Under the pieces are notes generated by a model. The model worked only from the letters and a program-made list of their open reading frames with translations. It searched no databases and had not been told where the DNA came from. The position numbers and the translations under genes were made by a program. Positions 52,826-62,126 of a DNA stretch of 64,000 nt are shown piece after piece. The number at the start of each line of letters is the position of its first letter. Position 1 is the stretch's first letter. Location: positions 3,410,001 to 3,474,000 of the forward strand of contig NZ_CP113977.2 of the NCBI RefSeq assembly GCF_026870175.2, read 5' to 3'. Origin of the DNA: Flavobacterium aestivum. Its GTDB lineage: Bacteria > Bacteroidota > Bacteroidia > Flavobacteriales > Flavobacteriaceae.

Positions 52826-53266
52826 ATGAAAAAAATAGTTGAATACCGCAAACTGCTTAACGTAGAAAAAACAGTAGAGCTTAAAGATTTAAAAACCATT
52901 TATCGCAATGCGATGAAAGATGCGCATCCTGATAAATTTCAAGGTGATGAAGCAGGATTAAAAGCGGCTGAAGAAAACAGTAAAAAAATTATTGAAGCCT
53001 ACCACTTTTTGGTAAGTATCAATCCTGAGACAATTAAACAAAACTTACCAGAGTATACTGAGACTATCTCTACATCAACAATTACAGATTACAAATTTGT
53101 TGAAGGTAGATTAATCATCAATTTCTCAAACGGAAGTGTTTATGAATACATCAGTGTTCCTAAAGCTACTTACGTAAAAATGGTTAATGCAGATTCTCCT
53201 GGAAGATTTGCAAAAAGACACATTCTTAACGCCTATACTTGGAGAAAAACTATTAATCAAGACTAG
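52826..53266 (+). CDS. J-domain plus KTSC-domain protein
   Basis: 146 aa. The N-terminal 65 residues form a DnaJ-like domain with the HPD motif (KDAHPDKFQG, about residues 32-41). The C-terminal part is a KTSC domain: ITDYKFVEGRLIINFSNGSVYEYISVP and AKRHILNAYTW (about 90-140), named for its Lys-Thr-Ser-Cys-type residues. This fusion is common in Flavobacteriia, and a chaperone/RNA-associated role is assumed but unproven. A TACCTTTG -7 motif sits at 52750-52757, and a strong terminator follows. Confidence 0.87.
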   Translation: MKKIVEYRKLLNVEKTVELKDLKTIYRNAMKDAHPDKFQGDEAGLKAAEENSKKIIEAYHFLVSINPETIKQNLPEYTETISTSTITDYKFVEGRLIINFSNGSVYEYISVPKATYVKMVNADSPGRFAKRHILNAYTWRKTINQD

Positions 53267-53287
53267 TTTTCTTACCATTTCAAATAA

Positions 53288-53322
53288 AAAAAGCACCCTT
53301 TTTGAGGGTGCTTTTTTTATTT
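53288..53322 (+). terminator. Terminator after the KTSC gene
   Basis: AAAAAGCACCC and GGGTGCTTTTT arms with a short T-rich loop and a T run. Confidence 0.88.
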
Positions 53323-53445
53323 GAAAAAAATTCAAAATAATATTTAACATAATTTATGTAACAAAAGTATTAATAACTAACACAATTTTAACAAGTTTTT
53401 TTATATATTAGCTGCCCCTTAAATCATTAACCTAACGACTTAACC

Positions 53446-53667
53446 ATGAATGACTGGCAAAACCTGTACAAGAGGCAATACATCAAAGCCACTGAAACAC
53501 TAAAAACACTTGAAAAACAAAAGGCAGAAATAGATTTTAAACTAAATTCAGATCCAATTTGTTCACACTTACACAAAGAATTAAGAACTGTTAATCTAGA
53601 TATAAAAATAACATTAAACGAGATTGAACATGCTGAATCTTATATCCTTAAATGTGAAGTAAGTTAA
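53446..53667 (+). CDS. Small coiled-coil-like hypothetical protein
   Basis: 73 aa, helical and charged (KRQYIKATETLKTLEKQKAE ... RTVNLDIKITLNEIEHAES). No family recognised. The ATG at 53446 follows an AT-rich leader. Codon use is like that of its neighbours, so it is probably real. It has no operon partner. Confidence 0.6.
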   Translation: MNDWQNLYKRQYIKATETLKTLEKQKAEIDFKLNSDPICSHLHKELRTVNLDIKITLNEIEHAESYILKCEVS

Positions 53668-53825
53668 AGGCAAATAAAAATTTAAAAAAATCAACCTAAT
53701 TTATAAACAAACTTTTGACAATAAAATCCCAAATCAAAAATACACTTCTTGCTACCAAATAAATAGTAAGGAGTCAAATTCGGTTTTTATCCAAATTATA
53801 ACATAAATTTAGGGGCTAAAAGTTA

Positions 53826-53854
53826 TTGTTAATTTATAAATTTAAATACTTTTG
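53826..53854 (+). promoter_or_regulatory. Promoter of the DUF4369 gene
   Basis: TTG (53826-53828), an 18-bp spacer and TACTTTTG (53847-53854) match the Bacteroidetes consensus, 27 bp before the ATG at 53882. Confidence 0.65.
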
Positions 53855-53881
53855 TAACCTTAAATCAATTAACTAATTAAA

Positions 53882-54628
53882 ATGAAAAAAATTATTTTAT
53901 TTCTTAGTGCTGCAGCAATCCTAACTTCTTGCAGTAAAGATAAATACACAATTTCAGGAACTGCAGCTGGATTCGAGAATGGAAAATCAGTTATTCTTGA
54001 AGCTCAAGATGAGAAAGGAATGGGATTAATTGCTGTTGATACAGTAAAAATAGAAAATGGTAAATTCGAAATCGAAGGAAAAGTAACAGAACCTGCTTTC
54101 CATACTTTACAAATTGAAGGAGTACAAGGTAAAATCCCTTTTATTCTTGAAAACGGAGATATTAAAATCGTAGTAAACAAAGATACAATCCAAAAATCTA
54201 AAATTTCTGGAACCTATAGCAATGACGAGTTTGTAAAATTCAATGAAGACCTTGTTAAAGTTCAAAAACCTTTAATGGATTTTCAAACTGCTAACATGCA
54301 AAAAATGCAAACTGCGCAACAAAACAAAGACACTGCTGTAATTAATTCATTAATGCAAGAATACTCTAAAATTCAAGCTGAAGTTGGCGTTACATCAAAA
54401 GCTAAATATGTTGATTACGCAAATACACACCCAAAATCTTTCATCAGTGTATTGATCATCAAAAGCATGGGCGATGATCCAACTGTAGATGCTAAAAAAA
54501 TTGAATCAATGTTCAACAGCCTTGAAGAAACTTTAAAAAACACTAAACCTGGAAAAGCAATAAAAGCTAAACTTACAGAAATGAAAACTCCTTCTGTTGG
54601 TGCTACTGCTGCTCCAACTGCTAAATGA
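53882..54628 (+). CDS. DUF4369 lipoprotein, truncated by an in-frame stop before its thioredoxin domain
   Basis: 248 aa. The lipoprotein signal ends ILTSC (Cys 17). Residues about 22-120 form a DUF4369 beta-rich domain (YTISGTAAGFENGKSVILEAQD), then a helical linker to residue 248 ending APTAK. The stop is TGA at 54626-54628. Translation of the same frame past this TGA gives RTDFSAPNPQG and a complete TlpA-like thioredoxin domain to 55033, with no shift. So the 383-codon gene has one nonsense codon at position 249, exactly in the interdomain linker. The family normally has both domains and acts in periplasmic thiol-disulfide exchange. The truncated product could still fold. Confidence 0.85.
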   Translation: MKKIILFLSAAAILTSCSKDKYTISGTAAGFENGKSVILEAQDEKGMGLIAVDTVKIENGKFEIEGKVTEPAFHTLQIEGVQGKIPFILENGDIKIVVNKDTIQKSKISGTYSNDEFVKFNEDLVKVQKPLMDFQTANMQKMQTAQQNKDTAVINSLMQEYSKIQAEVGVTSKAKYVDYANTHPKSFISVLIIKSMGDDPTVDAKKIESMFNSLEETLKNTKPGKAIKAKLTEMKTPSVGATAAPTAK

Positions 54629-55033
54629 AGGACAGATTTTTCCGCTCCTAATCCTCAAGGAAAAACCATTTCCCTCAAAGAAAGCTTAGGAAAAGTAACG
54701 ATAGTTGATTTTTGGGCTTCATGGTGCGGTCCTTGTCGAAAAGAAAATCCTAATGTAGTAGCCATTTATAATGAATTACATTCTAAAGGACTTAACATAA
54801 TTGGTGTTTCTCTAGATGAAGATCCTGCAAAATGGAAAGAAGCCATAGCCAAAGATAAATTAACTTGGACACAAGTATCTAATCTTAAAGGCTGGGAAGA
54901 ACCAATTGCCAAACAATATAAAGTAGAATCAATTCCAGCTACTTTTATTCTTGATAAGTCAGGAAATGTAGTTGCACAAGATTTAAGAGGCGATGAGCTT
55001 AAAGCAAAAATCATAGAATTATTAGGAAAATAA
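54629..55033 (+). pseudogene. TlpA/AhpC-like thioredoxin domain separated from its gene by TGA
   Basis: Same frame as the DUF4369 gene. It starts RTDFSAPNPQGKTISLKESLG, has the thioredoxin active site WASWCGPCRKE (about 35 residues in), GVSLDEDPAKW and the cis-Pro segment ESIPATF, and ends with TAA at 55031-55033. No ATG, GTG or TTG start with a plausible site lies at its beginning, and the ATG overlapping the TGA is out of frame. It is therefore untranslated unless there is readthrough. All domain residues look intact, so the mutation is recent or the base is a sequencing error. Confidence 0.75.
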
Positions 55034-55053
55034 TCTCTTCTAATATTAAAATA

Positions 55054-55080
55054 AAAAAATCTCCCTAGTGGAGATTTTTT
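55054..55080 (+). terminator. Terminator after the thioredoxin domain
   Basis: AAAAAATCTCC and GGAGATTTTTT arms (55054-55064 and 55070-55080) with a 5-nt loop and T tail. The 55081-55489 spacer is AT-rich, with nothing recognised. Confidence 0.85.
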
Positions 55081-55489
55081 TATTTTAATACTACCCTAAT
55101 CAAAAAGAAATTAAAATCATCTATACTCATTCCTAAGAGAAGATATTCAAAAAAATAACCATTTCTATACTCTAGCTATTTCAATCCTTTTACAGTCATC
55201 AAAAGACTTAAAAAAGAAAAAATCAAGGAATTTAAGTTTATTAGCCCAAAACCATTAACCTCTACATCTCTTGCAAAGTGATAAAAAATCAATTCTAAAA
55301 TTTTTATAAAGTCAAAATCACACCAATCTTAAGACAAATTACAAGAATTAATGCATCAAAAAACATCGAATTATCATAAAAACTCCCCCTTTTTACATTC
55401 CGAAATAAAAAATCTATCAAATTATCAAATTTTATTTTATTCAATACCAATGTGTTAAAAATAATACTAAAATAAAGTTCAAAAAAAGT

Positions 55490-55519
55490 TTGTAAAACTA
55501 AAAAGTGTCTCTATATTTG
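55490..55519 (+). promoter_or_regulatory. Promoter of tRNA-Tyr
   Basis: TTG (55490-55492), a 19-bp spacer and TATATTTG (55512-55519) are a textbook Bacteroidetes promoter, 38 bp before the tRNA. Confidence 0.75.
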
Positions 55520-55557
55520 CACCCGGATAACGCAATAAGCGCTACCAAATATGGCTC

Positions 55558-55638
55558 GGGGAGATACTCAAGCGGCCAACGAGGGCAGACTGTAAATCTG
55601 CTGTGTGAACTTCGCAGGTTCGAATCCTGCTCTCCCCA
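55558..55638 (+). tRNA. tRNA-Tyr (anticodon GTA)
   Basis: 81 nt without CCA. Acceptor arms GGGGAGA and TCTCCCC pair perfectly; the anticodon stem GCAGA / TCTGC encloses the loop CTGTAAA, giving anticodon GTA. T arm GCAGG-TTCGAAT-CCTGC. The long variable arm marks a class II tRNA, as expected for bacterial Tyr. A terminator follows and a promoter precedes it. Confidence 0.96.
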
Positions 55639-55640
55639 CA

Positions 55641-55674
55641 AAACGCTTCAAATTTTTTTGAAGCGTTTTTTTTT
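55641..55674 (+). terminator. Terminator of tRNA-Tyr
   Basis: AAACGCTTCA and TGAAGCGTTT arms followed by a T run directly after the tRNA. Confidence 0.85.
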
Positions 55675-55710
55675 GATCAAAATTATCCTGCCCCGAAAAA
55701 TAATACATAA

Positions 55711-55748
55711 AAAATCCCATCTCATTTTTTTCAACGAGATGGGATTTT
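55711..55748 (-). terminator. Terminator of the SIMPL gene
   Basis: AAAATCCCATCTC and GAGATGGGATTTT form a 13-bp perfect stem with a 12-nt loop, 20 bp after the SIMPL stop on the minus strand. Confidence 0.8.
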
Positions 55749-55767
55749 AATTCATAATTCCTGAGCG

Positions 55768-56460
55768 TTATTCCAATTTAAAACTCACACTTACATTGGC
55801 TACTATTTCAATTTCTCCAACAGCCATCGTTTCTCTTGGAGAAGCATCACTTTGAGCCCCCATTGCCCCTTTCATAGCCATATATACCGGCTGTGGGTAA
55901 TAGTTTTGTGAATTATCTGCAATTAGTATTGCTGAGGTAATTTTTTGCCCTAAAACAGACACATAATCCTCTGCTTTCGTTTTCGCATCTTTCATAGCCA
56001 ATTTTCTTGCATCAGATTGGTATTGCGCCAATTTTGAAGATTGAAAAGTTACATTATCAATTCTATTTATCCCTTGATCAACTAAACCTTCCATTAACGC
56101 ATCATACTTTGACAAGTCTCTTAATAAGATCTCAATAGTTTGCGTTGCATTATAATTGTTTTTCTTCTTTTCATAATCGTATTGAGGATTCAATGAAACT
56201 CTTTTGGTTTTATAATCTGCCGGAGCCAAATTCATGCTCTTAACCAACTTTAAAACCGATTCCATTTGCTCATCATTTTGTTTCTTAACCTCTTTACTAT
56301 TATTCCCCTTTGTTTCTACAGTTGCCAAAATTAACACCTGATCAGGAGTTACTTTCACCTTTCCCTCTCCAGACACATTTACCTGAGGAATTTGTTTTGT
56401 TTCTTGACCATAAGTCAAAACTGTAAATAGACAAGCGATTAATACTACTGCTTTTTTCAT
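55768..56460 (-). CDS. SIMPL (DUF541) domain protein, exported
   Basis: 230 aa with a signal peptide (MKKAVVLIACLFTVLTYGQ). A SIMPL/DUF541 domain covers most of the mature protein: QVNVSGEGKVKVTPDQVLILATVETKG (about residues 25-51), TQTIEILLRDLSKYDALMEGLVDQGINRIDNVTF, and KAKTKAEDYVSVLG-like helices; it ends EIEIVANVSVSFKLE. Periplasmic or surface protein with no known catalytic residues. The rhomboid gene is 38 bp upstream on the same strand, so the two are probably co-transcribed. Confidence 0.9.
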   Translation of the reverse strand: MKKAVVLIACLFTVLTYGQETKQIPQVNVSGEGKVKVTPDQVLILATVETKGNNSKEVKKQNDEQMESVLKLVKSMNLAPADYKTKRVSLNPQYDYEKKKNNYNATQTIEILLRDLSKYDALMEGLVDQGINRIDNVTFQSSKLAQYQSDARKLAMKDAKTKAEDYVSVLGQKITSAILIADNSQNYYPQPVYMAMKGAMGAQSDASPRETMAVGEIEIVANVSVSFKLE

Positions 56461-56498
56461 AATTATTGATTTTTATTGATTTAATTTTAATTCTATTT

Positions 56499-57137
56499 TT
56501 AAAGTTTACCCATTTTTTCCATACCAAAAAGAATCACTATCGGGATAGCTAAAAGCACAACCATCAAAGTATGTTCTTCCAATAATTGAGGATCTCTTAA
56601 AAGCGTAATCAAATACCCTCCTATAGCCCCTCCAAAATGAGCAGTATGACCAATGTTATCATTCTTTGCTTTCATCCCATAGATCGAGTACAACAAGTAC
56701 ACAATTCCAAACAAATATGCCGGGATCGGAATAATAAAGAACAATCCCAACATCATATCGGGACGCAACAATATAGCCGAATATAACACCCCCGTAACAG
56801 CTCCCGATGCACCTACTGCCCTATAACTATAATCCTCTTTATGGAGTAACATTGTTAACAAGCTCCCGAAAATCAAGCTTCCGAAATAGACCAACACAAA
56901 CGAAAAAGCACCTAAATAACTAAAGACTACCGGAGCAAAAAAATAGAGTGTCAACATATTGAATACCAAATGCGCTATATCAACATGTAGAAACCCTGAA
57001 GAAATCATTCTAATCTGCTCGCCTGCTCGTATACTACCAATATGAAATTCATATTTTCTAAAAAATGATATATCATTAAATCCTTTATAACTTATAAGCA
57101 CGTTAGCAACAATAATTCCAATCAAAATGGCATTCAT
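56499..57137 (-). CDS. Rhomboid-family intramembrane serine protease
   Basis: 212 aa with six to seven hydrophobic segments. The catalytic dyad is visible: Ser in VGASGAVTGVLYS (GxSG, about residue 111) and His in HTAHFGGAIGGYL (about 165). The HxxxN motif is FLHVDIAHLVFNM (about 49-61), as in other rhomboids. It cleaves membrane proteins within the bilayer; substrate unknown. It is followed by the SIMPL gene. Starts at the ATG at 57137. Confidence 0.93.
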   Translation of the reverse strand: MNAILIGIIVANVLISYKGFNDISFFRKYEFHIGSIRAGEQIRMISSGFLHVDIAHLVFNMLTLYFFAPVVFSYLGAFSFVLVYFGSLIFGSLLTMLLHKEDYSYRAVGASGAVTGVLYSAILLRPDMMLGLFFIIPIPAYLFGIVYLLYSIYGMKAKNDNIGHTAHFGGAIGGYLITLLRDPQLLEEHTLMVVLLAIPIVILFGMEKMGKL

Positions 57138-57261
57138 AAAATGTAGGTTTTTAAATTTTAATGTAAATCTAATTAATATTATGCTTCCATTTTCATACAG
57201 AAATCATAAACTAATGAACAAACAAAATTATTTGATTTATATTTGCTAAAATTTACTTCCA

Positions 57262-58158
57262 ATGCAATACCTCATATACTTATTAGCTTACCCCTTGATT
57301 TGGTGCGTTTCAATGCTTCCCTTCAGGCTCTTATATCTGTTTTCAGACTTTATATATATAATCATTTATCATATTGTTGGCTACCGAAAAAAAACTGTTA
57401 GAAAAAACCTAGCAATAACCTTGCCACATTTATCAGACAAAGAAAGATTAGTTATAGAAAAAAAATTCTATCATCACATGTGTGACATGTTTTTGGAAAT
57501 GATAAAAACAATGAATATTTCAAAAGAAGAAATATGTAAAAGATTCGTATTCAAAAATATAGAGATATACAAAGAGCTTGAAAAACAAGAAAGAAGCGTT
57601 GCTTTAATTTGTTCTCATTACGCTAGTTACGAGTGGATTATTTCAATGAATTATTATACACTTTTTCAAGGTTATGGAATTTACAAACAAATAAAAAACC
57701 CATATTTTGACAAATTAGTACATAAAATTCGTTCAAAATTTAATGCCAAATTAATCACTACAAAACAAACCGTGCCTACTATTATAAAAAATAACCGCGA
57801 TAAGAAACTATCTATCTATGGTTTTGCAAGTGACCAATCTCCAAAGGAAAAAAACGCTTTTCACCACACCGAGTTTATGGGAATCAAAGTCCCTGTTCAT
57901 ACTGGTGCCGAAATGTTAGCGAAAAGATACAACATGAATGTCGTCTATCTCAATACCAAAAAAGTAAAACGAGGCTATTATGAAGCAACTCTAGAATTAC
58001 TTTCGGATAATCCCCGCGAAGTTCCAAACTATGAAATTACAGACCAATTCATAAAACTACTGGAAAAACAAATCTACGAGACTCCAGAATACTATTTATG
58101 GACCCATAAAAGATGGAAACACGGTCATACAGATTCAAATAATCAAGAAAAAGAATAG
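57262..58158 (+). CDS. Lysophospholipid / lipid A acyltransferase (LpxL/HtrB-like)
   Basis: 298 aa. The N-terminal membrane anchor (MQYLIYLLAYPLIWCVSMLPF) is followed by the acyltransferase motif HYASYE (HxxxxE, about residues 118-123) and EYYLWTHKRWK near the end (about 270-282), a family hallmark. These enzymes add a secondary acyl chain to lipid A or related lipids. A TATATTTG -7 motif (57238-57245) is 16 bp before the start. The gene stands alone with a terminator behind it. Confidence 0.9.
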   Translation: MQYLIYLLAYPLIWCVSMLPFRLLYLFSDFIYIIIYHIVGYRKKTVRKNLAITLPHLSDKERLVIEKKFYHHMCDMFLEMIKTMNISKEEICKRFVFKNIEIYKELEKQERSVALICSHYASYEWIISMNYYTLFQGYGIYKQIKNPYFDKLVHKIRSKFNAKLITTKQTVPTIIKNNRDKKLSIYGFASDQSPKEKNAFHHTEFMGIKVPVHTGAEMLAKRYNMNVVYLNTKKVKRGYYEATLELLSDNPREVPNYEITDQFIKLLEKQIYETPEYYLWTHKRWKHGHTDSNNQEKE

Positions 58159-58195
58159 AATTGAACCTTTACCTCAATTTTTAACCCCATAATAG

Positions 58196-58226
58196 AAAAG
58201 GCCGTTCTATACAGAACGGCCTTTTT
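58196..58226 (+). terminator. Bidirectional terminator between convergent genes
   Basis: AAAAGGCCGTTCT and AGAACGGCCTTTTT arms with a short loop, between the acyltransferase and the large T9SS gene. Confidence 0.92.
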
Positions 58227-58247
58227 CTTTTTTCCTACAAAAGAAAA

Positions 58248-61200
58248 TTAATTTACAATTAAACGCTTCGTTACCTCAACAGAATCGTTTACCAATTTTA
58301 CAAAATACACTCCTTTTGGCAAATGATTAACCGAATAGCTTGATTGGTTTTTAATCACATCCAATAATTTCCCTAAAGAGCTATAGATATATATAGTTCC
58401 TGTAATACTATTTTCTTTAGCAAACATAAAACTAACTTTGCTAGATGAAGGATTAGGATATATTACAAAACCTTCTTTTTCTCCTGCCATCTCTGACTCA
58501 CCTAACCCTAAAGTTGATAAAGTAGCCTTCGCAACATTACTCCAATCACTAATCAGAGTACCATTAACCGCTTTCACTCTATACGAATAATTGATACCCA
58601 CAGCAAGTCCTGTATCTGTATAAGAAATCACATTTTGTCCTAGAGTCGCAATTACGCTATAAGCCCCATTATTTGAAGCTCTTTCAATTACATAAGCCGT
58701 CTCGTTTGTAGCATTATCTACCCACTTTAATCCAATCTGTAATGACGCGGAATTAGGTGTTGCAACCAAATTACCTGGTATAGCCGGAGCCAGTACAACT
58801 TCTTCGATCGGTCTTAATTGAGGATTCCCCCAATCAGCATGATCGCTATTAATACCATTTAAGTTCCCATCAGTAACCTCAAGTTTCAATACCCTTACTC
58901 CTGTTACATCAATATCTATAGATTCTGTTTTATTTGGCCCAGTAGAGCTTCCTTCCAGCAAACCTCCAGTATACAAACTAACATTATTTTCATCATAAAC
59001 ATTAAACTTTACAGAACCACTACCAACAACAGCTCCATCAATACCTACAATAGAAGTAAATCTAGAATACTGACCGTTTAGATCAACATGAATGGTTCTT
59101 GTTGCATGTACTCCTAGTCCTTTAGCATAAGTAACACCTCCAAGTATTATAGGCGAAGTACTCATTACTTTAGAATCTCTAAAAACCTCAGAGTAGCTAC
59201 CTTGGTTATAAGAGAAAAGCATATCACTCAGACATATTTTGCCCACAATAAATTTCTGCTTTTTAGTATTTGTATAGATTCCGTCTTTAATTACTATCGT
59301 CAATTCAACAATGTCATTAACTTTTGCTTTTGAACTAACAGAGAAGTTAATAATTTTATCCGTCTTACTATTAGCCAATAAGCTTCCTAAATTAAACGAA
59401 GGCGTATTTACAGTAACCAACGAAGCGTTTGTTCCAGTTGCTGTAATCGTAACGTTTGTATTTGCAGTAGAAAATCCATTACCATCATTAAGAATCTGAA
59501 TTGTATAATCACTTTGACTACCTCCTAAAACCATAGGCTTTTGGTTGCTCTTATTTTCAAGCTTTCCGAAATTAACATTAAAATTAGGCTTAGTCACAAA
59601 GTATTGCTTAATTATCTCCGTTTTATCAATACCATCATCAATAACAAACTTGAATCTTAATTCAGTACCACCAACAACTCCATTCTTAACCTTTATTCCA
59701 TGAGTAAAATTTGATATCGCTCCTGCTGCAACCGCTGCAATTGATTTACTTGCCTCAGATGGCGTTATATCTACATACTGAGCTCCAGTAATTACTTCAC
59801 AAGTAGCTGTTATTGGTTTTGTAATACCATTCCCTTTGTTTTCAATAGACAAGTCAAAACTGGCTGTTTCACCAGCGCTAAGCTCATTATCTTCAATTGT
59901 TTCAGTACCTATACCGTTATGTTTAAAATTGAAAATAGGAAAAGGTGTAGTCAATATTTTAACGGTTGATCCTGTCACACTTCCGTCATTAGCAATAAAA
60001 CTAAACTCTAAAGGTGAGTGTCTAACAGTAGCAGCACTTATTGTTGCTGTAATGGTTTTCTCTATTGATGCTCCAACAGCTAGTGTTCCTATATTCCCTG
60101 TACCACTATTGATTGTAATATATGACATATCACTAGCCCATGGAACACAACTCAAATTAACATTCCCCGATTGTACAACTCCTGCATTTGTAATTTTCAC
60201 TTTCAAATTAATTGTTTCACCCGGATCAACCAATCCGTCATTGTTACCATTATCCGTCATTGAAACATACTCAACGATAAAATCAGCATTTGGCGCTTTT
60301 GCAATACCTGCATCAGCCCAGTCAGCCGAAACATTCCCAGTACTGCCTACAGCAACTAGCTTTAAAGTAGTTACACCAACTATATTAACAGAAATTGGTT
60401 TATACTCATCCCTTTCGGTCATATTTCCAGTTTCATAAAGCTTTACTCCATCACCCCAAACTTGAAAGTTCATAACTCCTCCCACGTTTCTATCAACTCC
60501 TACTTTAGCTTTAAATAAAGAATTCCCAGCCACATTATACGAAACCTCTGTACCATTTCTTGTACTGAATCCTTTAGTAAAGTATTTATCTCGCACCATC
60601 AAAATAAGAGATTCTGAATTTGTTTCAGGATAAATAGTTCCAGTATTCGCTGTTGGCGTCATATCACTAAGATAAACAAAATCAGCTGGAGCTGTTGGTG
60701 GTACAGTAACCGTTACTGGTGTATTATTACTTAAAGGTACCGCAACATAAGATATTGTTTTTCCATTTAATTGTTTTTGCTGTGCAGCTGTACTAGCTCC
60801 ATTAACATTCAATGTAGCATAAGTTCCGTAAAACTGTGCTTCCCAAGTAATCGGATTTGCACTATTATTTGTAGCTGTCGTTGATGTAATACCATCATGA
60901 CGCACCGTTACATCATTACTTCCTACCGGAATATGTTCAGCCTGAACCCAAGGTACAGCTTTGGTCAAACGAGAAATTGTAAAAAACTTATTATTTGGCG
61001 CATCGGCTCTAACACCCAACAAACCTCCAACGGTATTGTACACACACATATAAGCAACCTCTGGATAAATGTTTCGTGAACGCATTACATTAAGCAGCCA
61101 GTGCCATCCCAAATGATTTTGCTCATTATTATAAAAAGCCTCCGCATAGTACGTTTGTGCCTCAATATTGATAGGATCATTCATTGTTGAAACATGAACA

Positions 61201-62126
61201 AAATCAATATAATCCTGACCTTTACCGGTTCCTTGTTCAATTAATTTTTTCAAGACCATGAAAAAACTATTTTCATGCCCCCAATTTGTTTGTGCATGTC
61301 CATTAGGTTCAAATCCTCGAATATAACGACGTTCCGAATTAGAATACCATTTTGTTTCAAAATGATTTTTTAGATTGGCAGCAGTTTGGAACATGGCATT
61401 TGACTCACTCGTCTTACCCTGTGCTTTCAAAATTTCAGCATAAGCCAAAGTTGCCTGATATTGGGATCCAAAAGAATCACCTGCTTCATAAAGCTTCTCG
61501 TTTTGAAACTCATGATATGATGCAAGTCCATCTTGAGATTCAGTAATCCCAACAACACCGTTACCTATTAAAGAAGGATCAATATCCAACCCAAGAACTG
61601 CTGTATCGTATTCATTAACATTGGTATTGAGTGTTAAATTATAAAAATAGTTTAGCTCCGGATCATTAATCCAACGTGAATCGCCAGACCACAAATAGTT
61701 TTCATAACAACGTTGTACAGCATCAAAGGGAGAAGGAAGCTCTCGATTAAAACGAGATTCATTCCCATAGAAATCAAATTTCCAAGATACCCAGTTTTTT
61801 TGCGAAGTCTGCATATTTTTAGTTGACTTGGCAAATTGTTTCATCATGTAAAAATTTTCATTATCCAATCCAAGTAAATGTCCTGCCTCAGACTGATGCG
61901 TTATATCCCTAATGCAGTATGCCTTATCATGGGCATACGAACCCCAATAAGCAGTTTCTGTATAATCTGCCTTACCAGTGATCACTAAGCTCAACGCTCT
62001 GTTTTTTGCCCAATCAAAATGGGATTGTAATTCCGAATTACCAGATGTTAATGTCAAATTACTTGTTTGACCAAACGAATTTATCGTGCAAAATCCAGTA
62101 ATGAGTAAAATGTAAATTCTTTTCAT
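58248..62126 (-). CDS. Large secreted six-hairpin glycosidase-like protein with NPCBM, CARDB-like, Fn3 and T9SS sorting domains
   Basis: 1292 aa with a signal peptide (MKRIYILLITGFCTINSFGQ). The first 450 residues are an alpha-helical glycosidase-like barrel (GSYAHDKAYCIRDITHQSEAGHLLGL, WKFDFYGNESRF, ENSFFMVLKKLI). NPCBM-like carbohydrate-binding domains lie near residues 480-600 and 960-1090 (LYTGGLLEGSSTG). Between them are CARDB/NEW3-like repeats (GLVDPGETINLKVKITNAG, NELSAGETASFDLSIENKG). An Fn3 domain (about 1110-1200, LQIGLKWVDNATNETAYVIE) and a type A sorting domain (IYPNPSSSKVSF ... KGVYFVKLVN) end the protein, so it is probably cell-surface or secreted by T9SS. Substrate unknown. The spacer 62127-62896 has only a terminator. 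Confidence 0.87.
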   Translation of the reverse strand: MKRIYILLITGFCTINSFGQTSNLTLTSGNSELQSHFDWAKNRALSLVITGKADYTETAYWGSYAHDKAYCIRDITHQSEAGHLLGLDNENFYMMKQFAKSTKNMQTSQKNWVSWKFDFYGNESRFNRELPSPFDAVQRCYENYLWSGDSRWINDPELNYFYNLTLNTNVNEYDTAVLGLDIDPSLIGNGVVGITESQDGLASYHEFQNEKLYEAGDSFGSQYQATLAYAEILKAQGKTSESNAMFQTAANLKNHFETKWYSNSERRYIRGFEPNGHAQTNWGHENSFFMVLKKLIEQGTGKGQDYIDFVHVSTMNDPINIEAQTYYAEAFYNNEQNHLGWHWLLNVMRSRNIYPEVAYMCVYNTVGGLLGVRADAPNNKFFTISRLTKAVPWVQAEHIPVGSNDVTVRHDGITSTTATNNSANPITWEAQFYGTYATLNVNGASTAAQQKQLNGKTISYVAVPLSNNTPVTVTVPPTAPADFVYLSDMTPTANTGTIYPETNSESLILMVRDKYFTKGFSTRNGTEVSYNVAGNSLFKAKVGVDRNVGGVMNFQVWGDGVKLYETGNMTERDEYKPISVNIVGVTTLKLVAVGSTGNVSADWADAGIAKAPNADFIVEYVSMTDNGNNDGLVDPGETINLKVKITNAGVVQSGNVNLSCVPWASDMSYITINSGTGNIGTLAVGASIEKTITATISAATVRHSPLEFSFIANDGSVTGSTVKILTTPFPIFNFKHNGIGTETIEDNELSAGETASFDLSIENKGNGITKPITATCEVITGAQYVDITPSEASKSIAAVAAGAISNFTHGIKVKNGVVGGTELRFKFVIDDGIDKTEIIKQYFVTKPNFNVNFGKLENKSNQKPMVLGGSQSDYTIQILNDGNGFSTANTNVTITATGTNASLVTVNTPSFNLGSLLANSKTDKIINFSVSSKAKVNDIVELTIVIKDGIYTNTKKQKFIVGKICLSDMLFSYNQGSYSEVFRDSKVMSTSPIILGGVTYAKGLGVHATRTIHVDLNGQYSRFTSIVGIDGAVVGSGSVKFNVYDENNVSLYTGGLLEGSSTGPNKTESIDIDVTGVRVLKLEVTDGNLNGINSDHADWGNPQLRPIEEVVLAPAIPGNLVATPNSASLQIGLKWVDNATNETAYVIERASNNGAYSVIATLGQNVISYTDTGLAVGINYSYRVKAVNGTLISDWSNVAKATLSTLGLGESEMAGEKEGFVIYPNPSSSKVSFMFAKENSITGTIYIYSSLGKLLDVIKNQSSYSVNHLPKGVYFVKLVNDSVEVTKRLIVN

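Noticed and set aside
54626..54628. TGA read as selenocysteine or recoded
   Set aside because: Nothing nearby resembles a SECIS-type hairpin. The codon lies in a linker, not an active site, so a nonsense mutation or read error is simpler.
55505..55750. 81-aa open frame across the tRNA-Tyr region
   Set aside because: It runs through the tRNA, its promoter and terminator; the composition is not protein-like and the RNA explains the sequence.
59836..60438. 200-aa open frame on the plus strand
   Set aside because: It is antisense to the large T9SS glycosidase-like gene, whose domains are continuous on the minus strand. It has no start context or recognisable motif.
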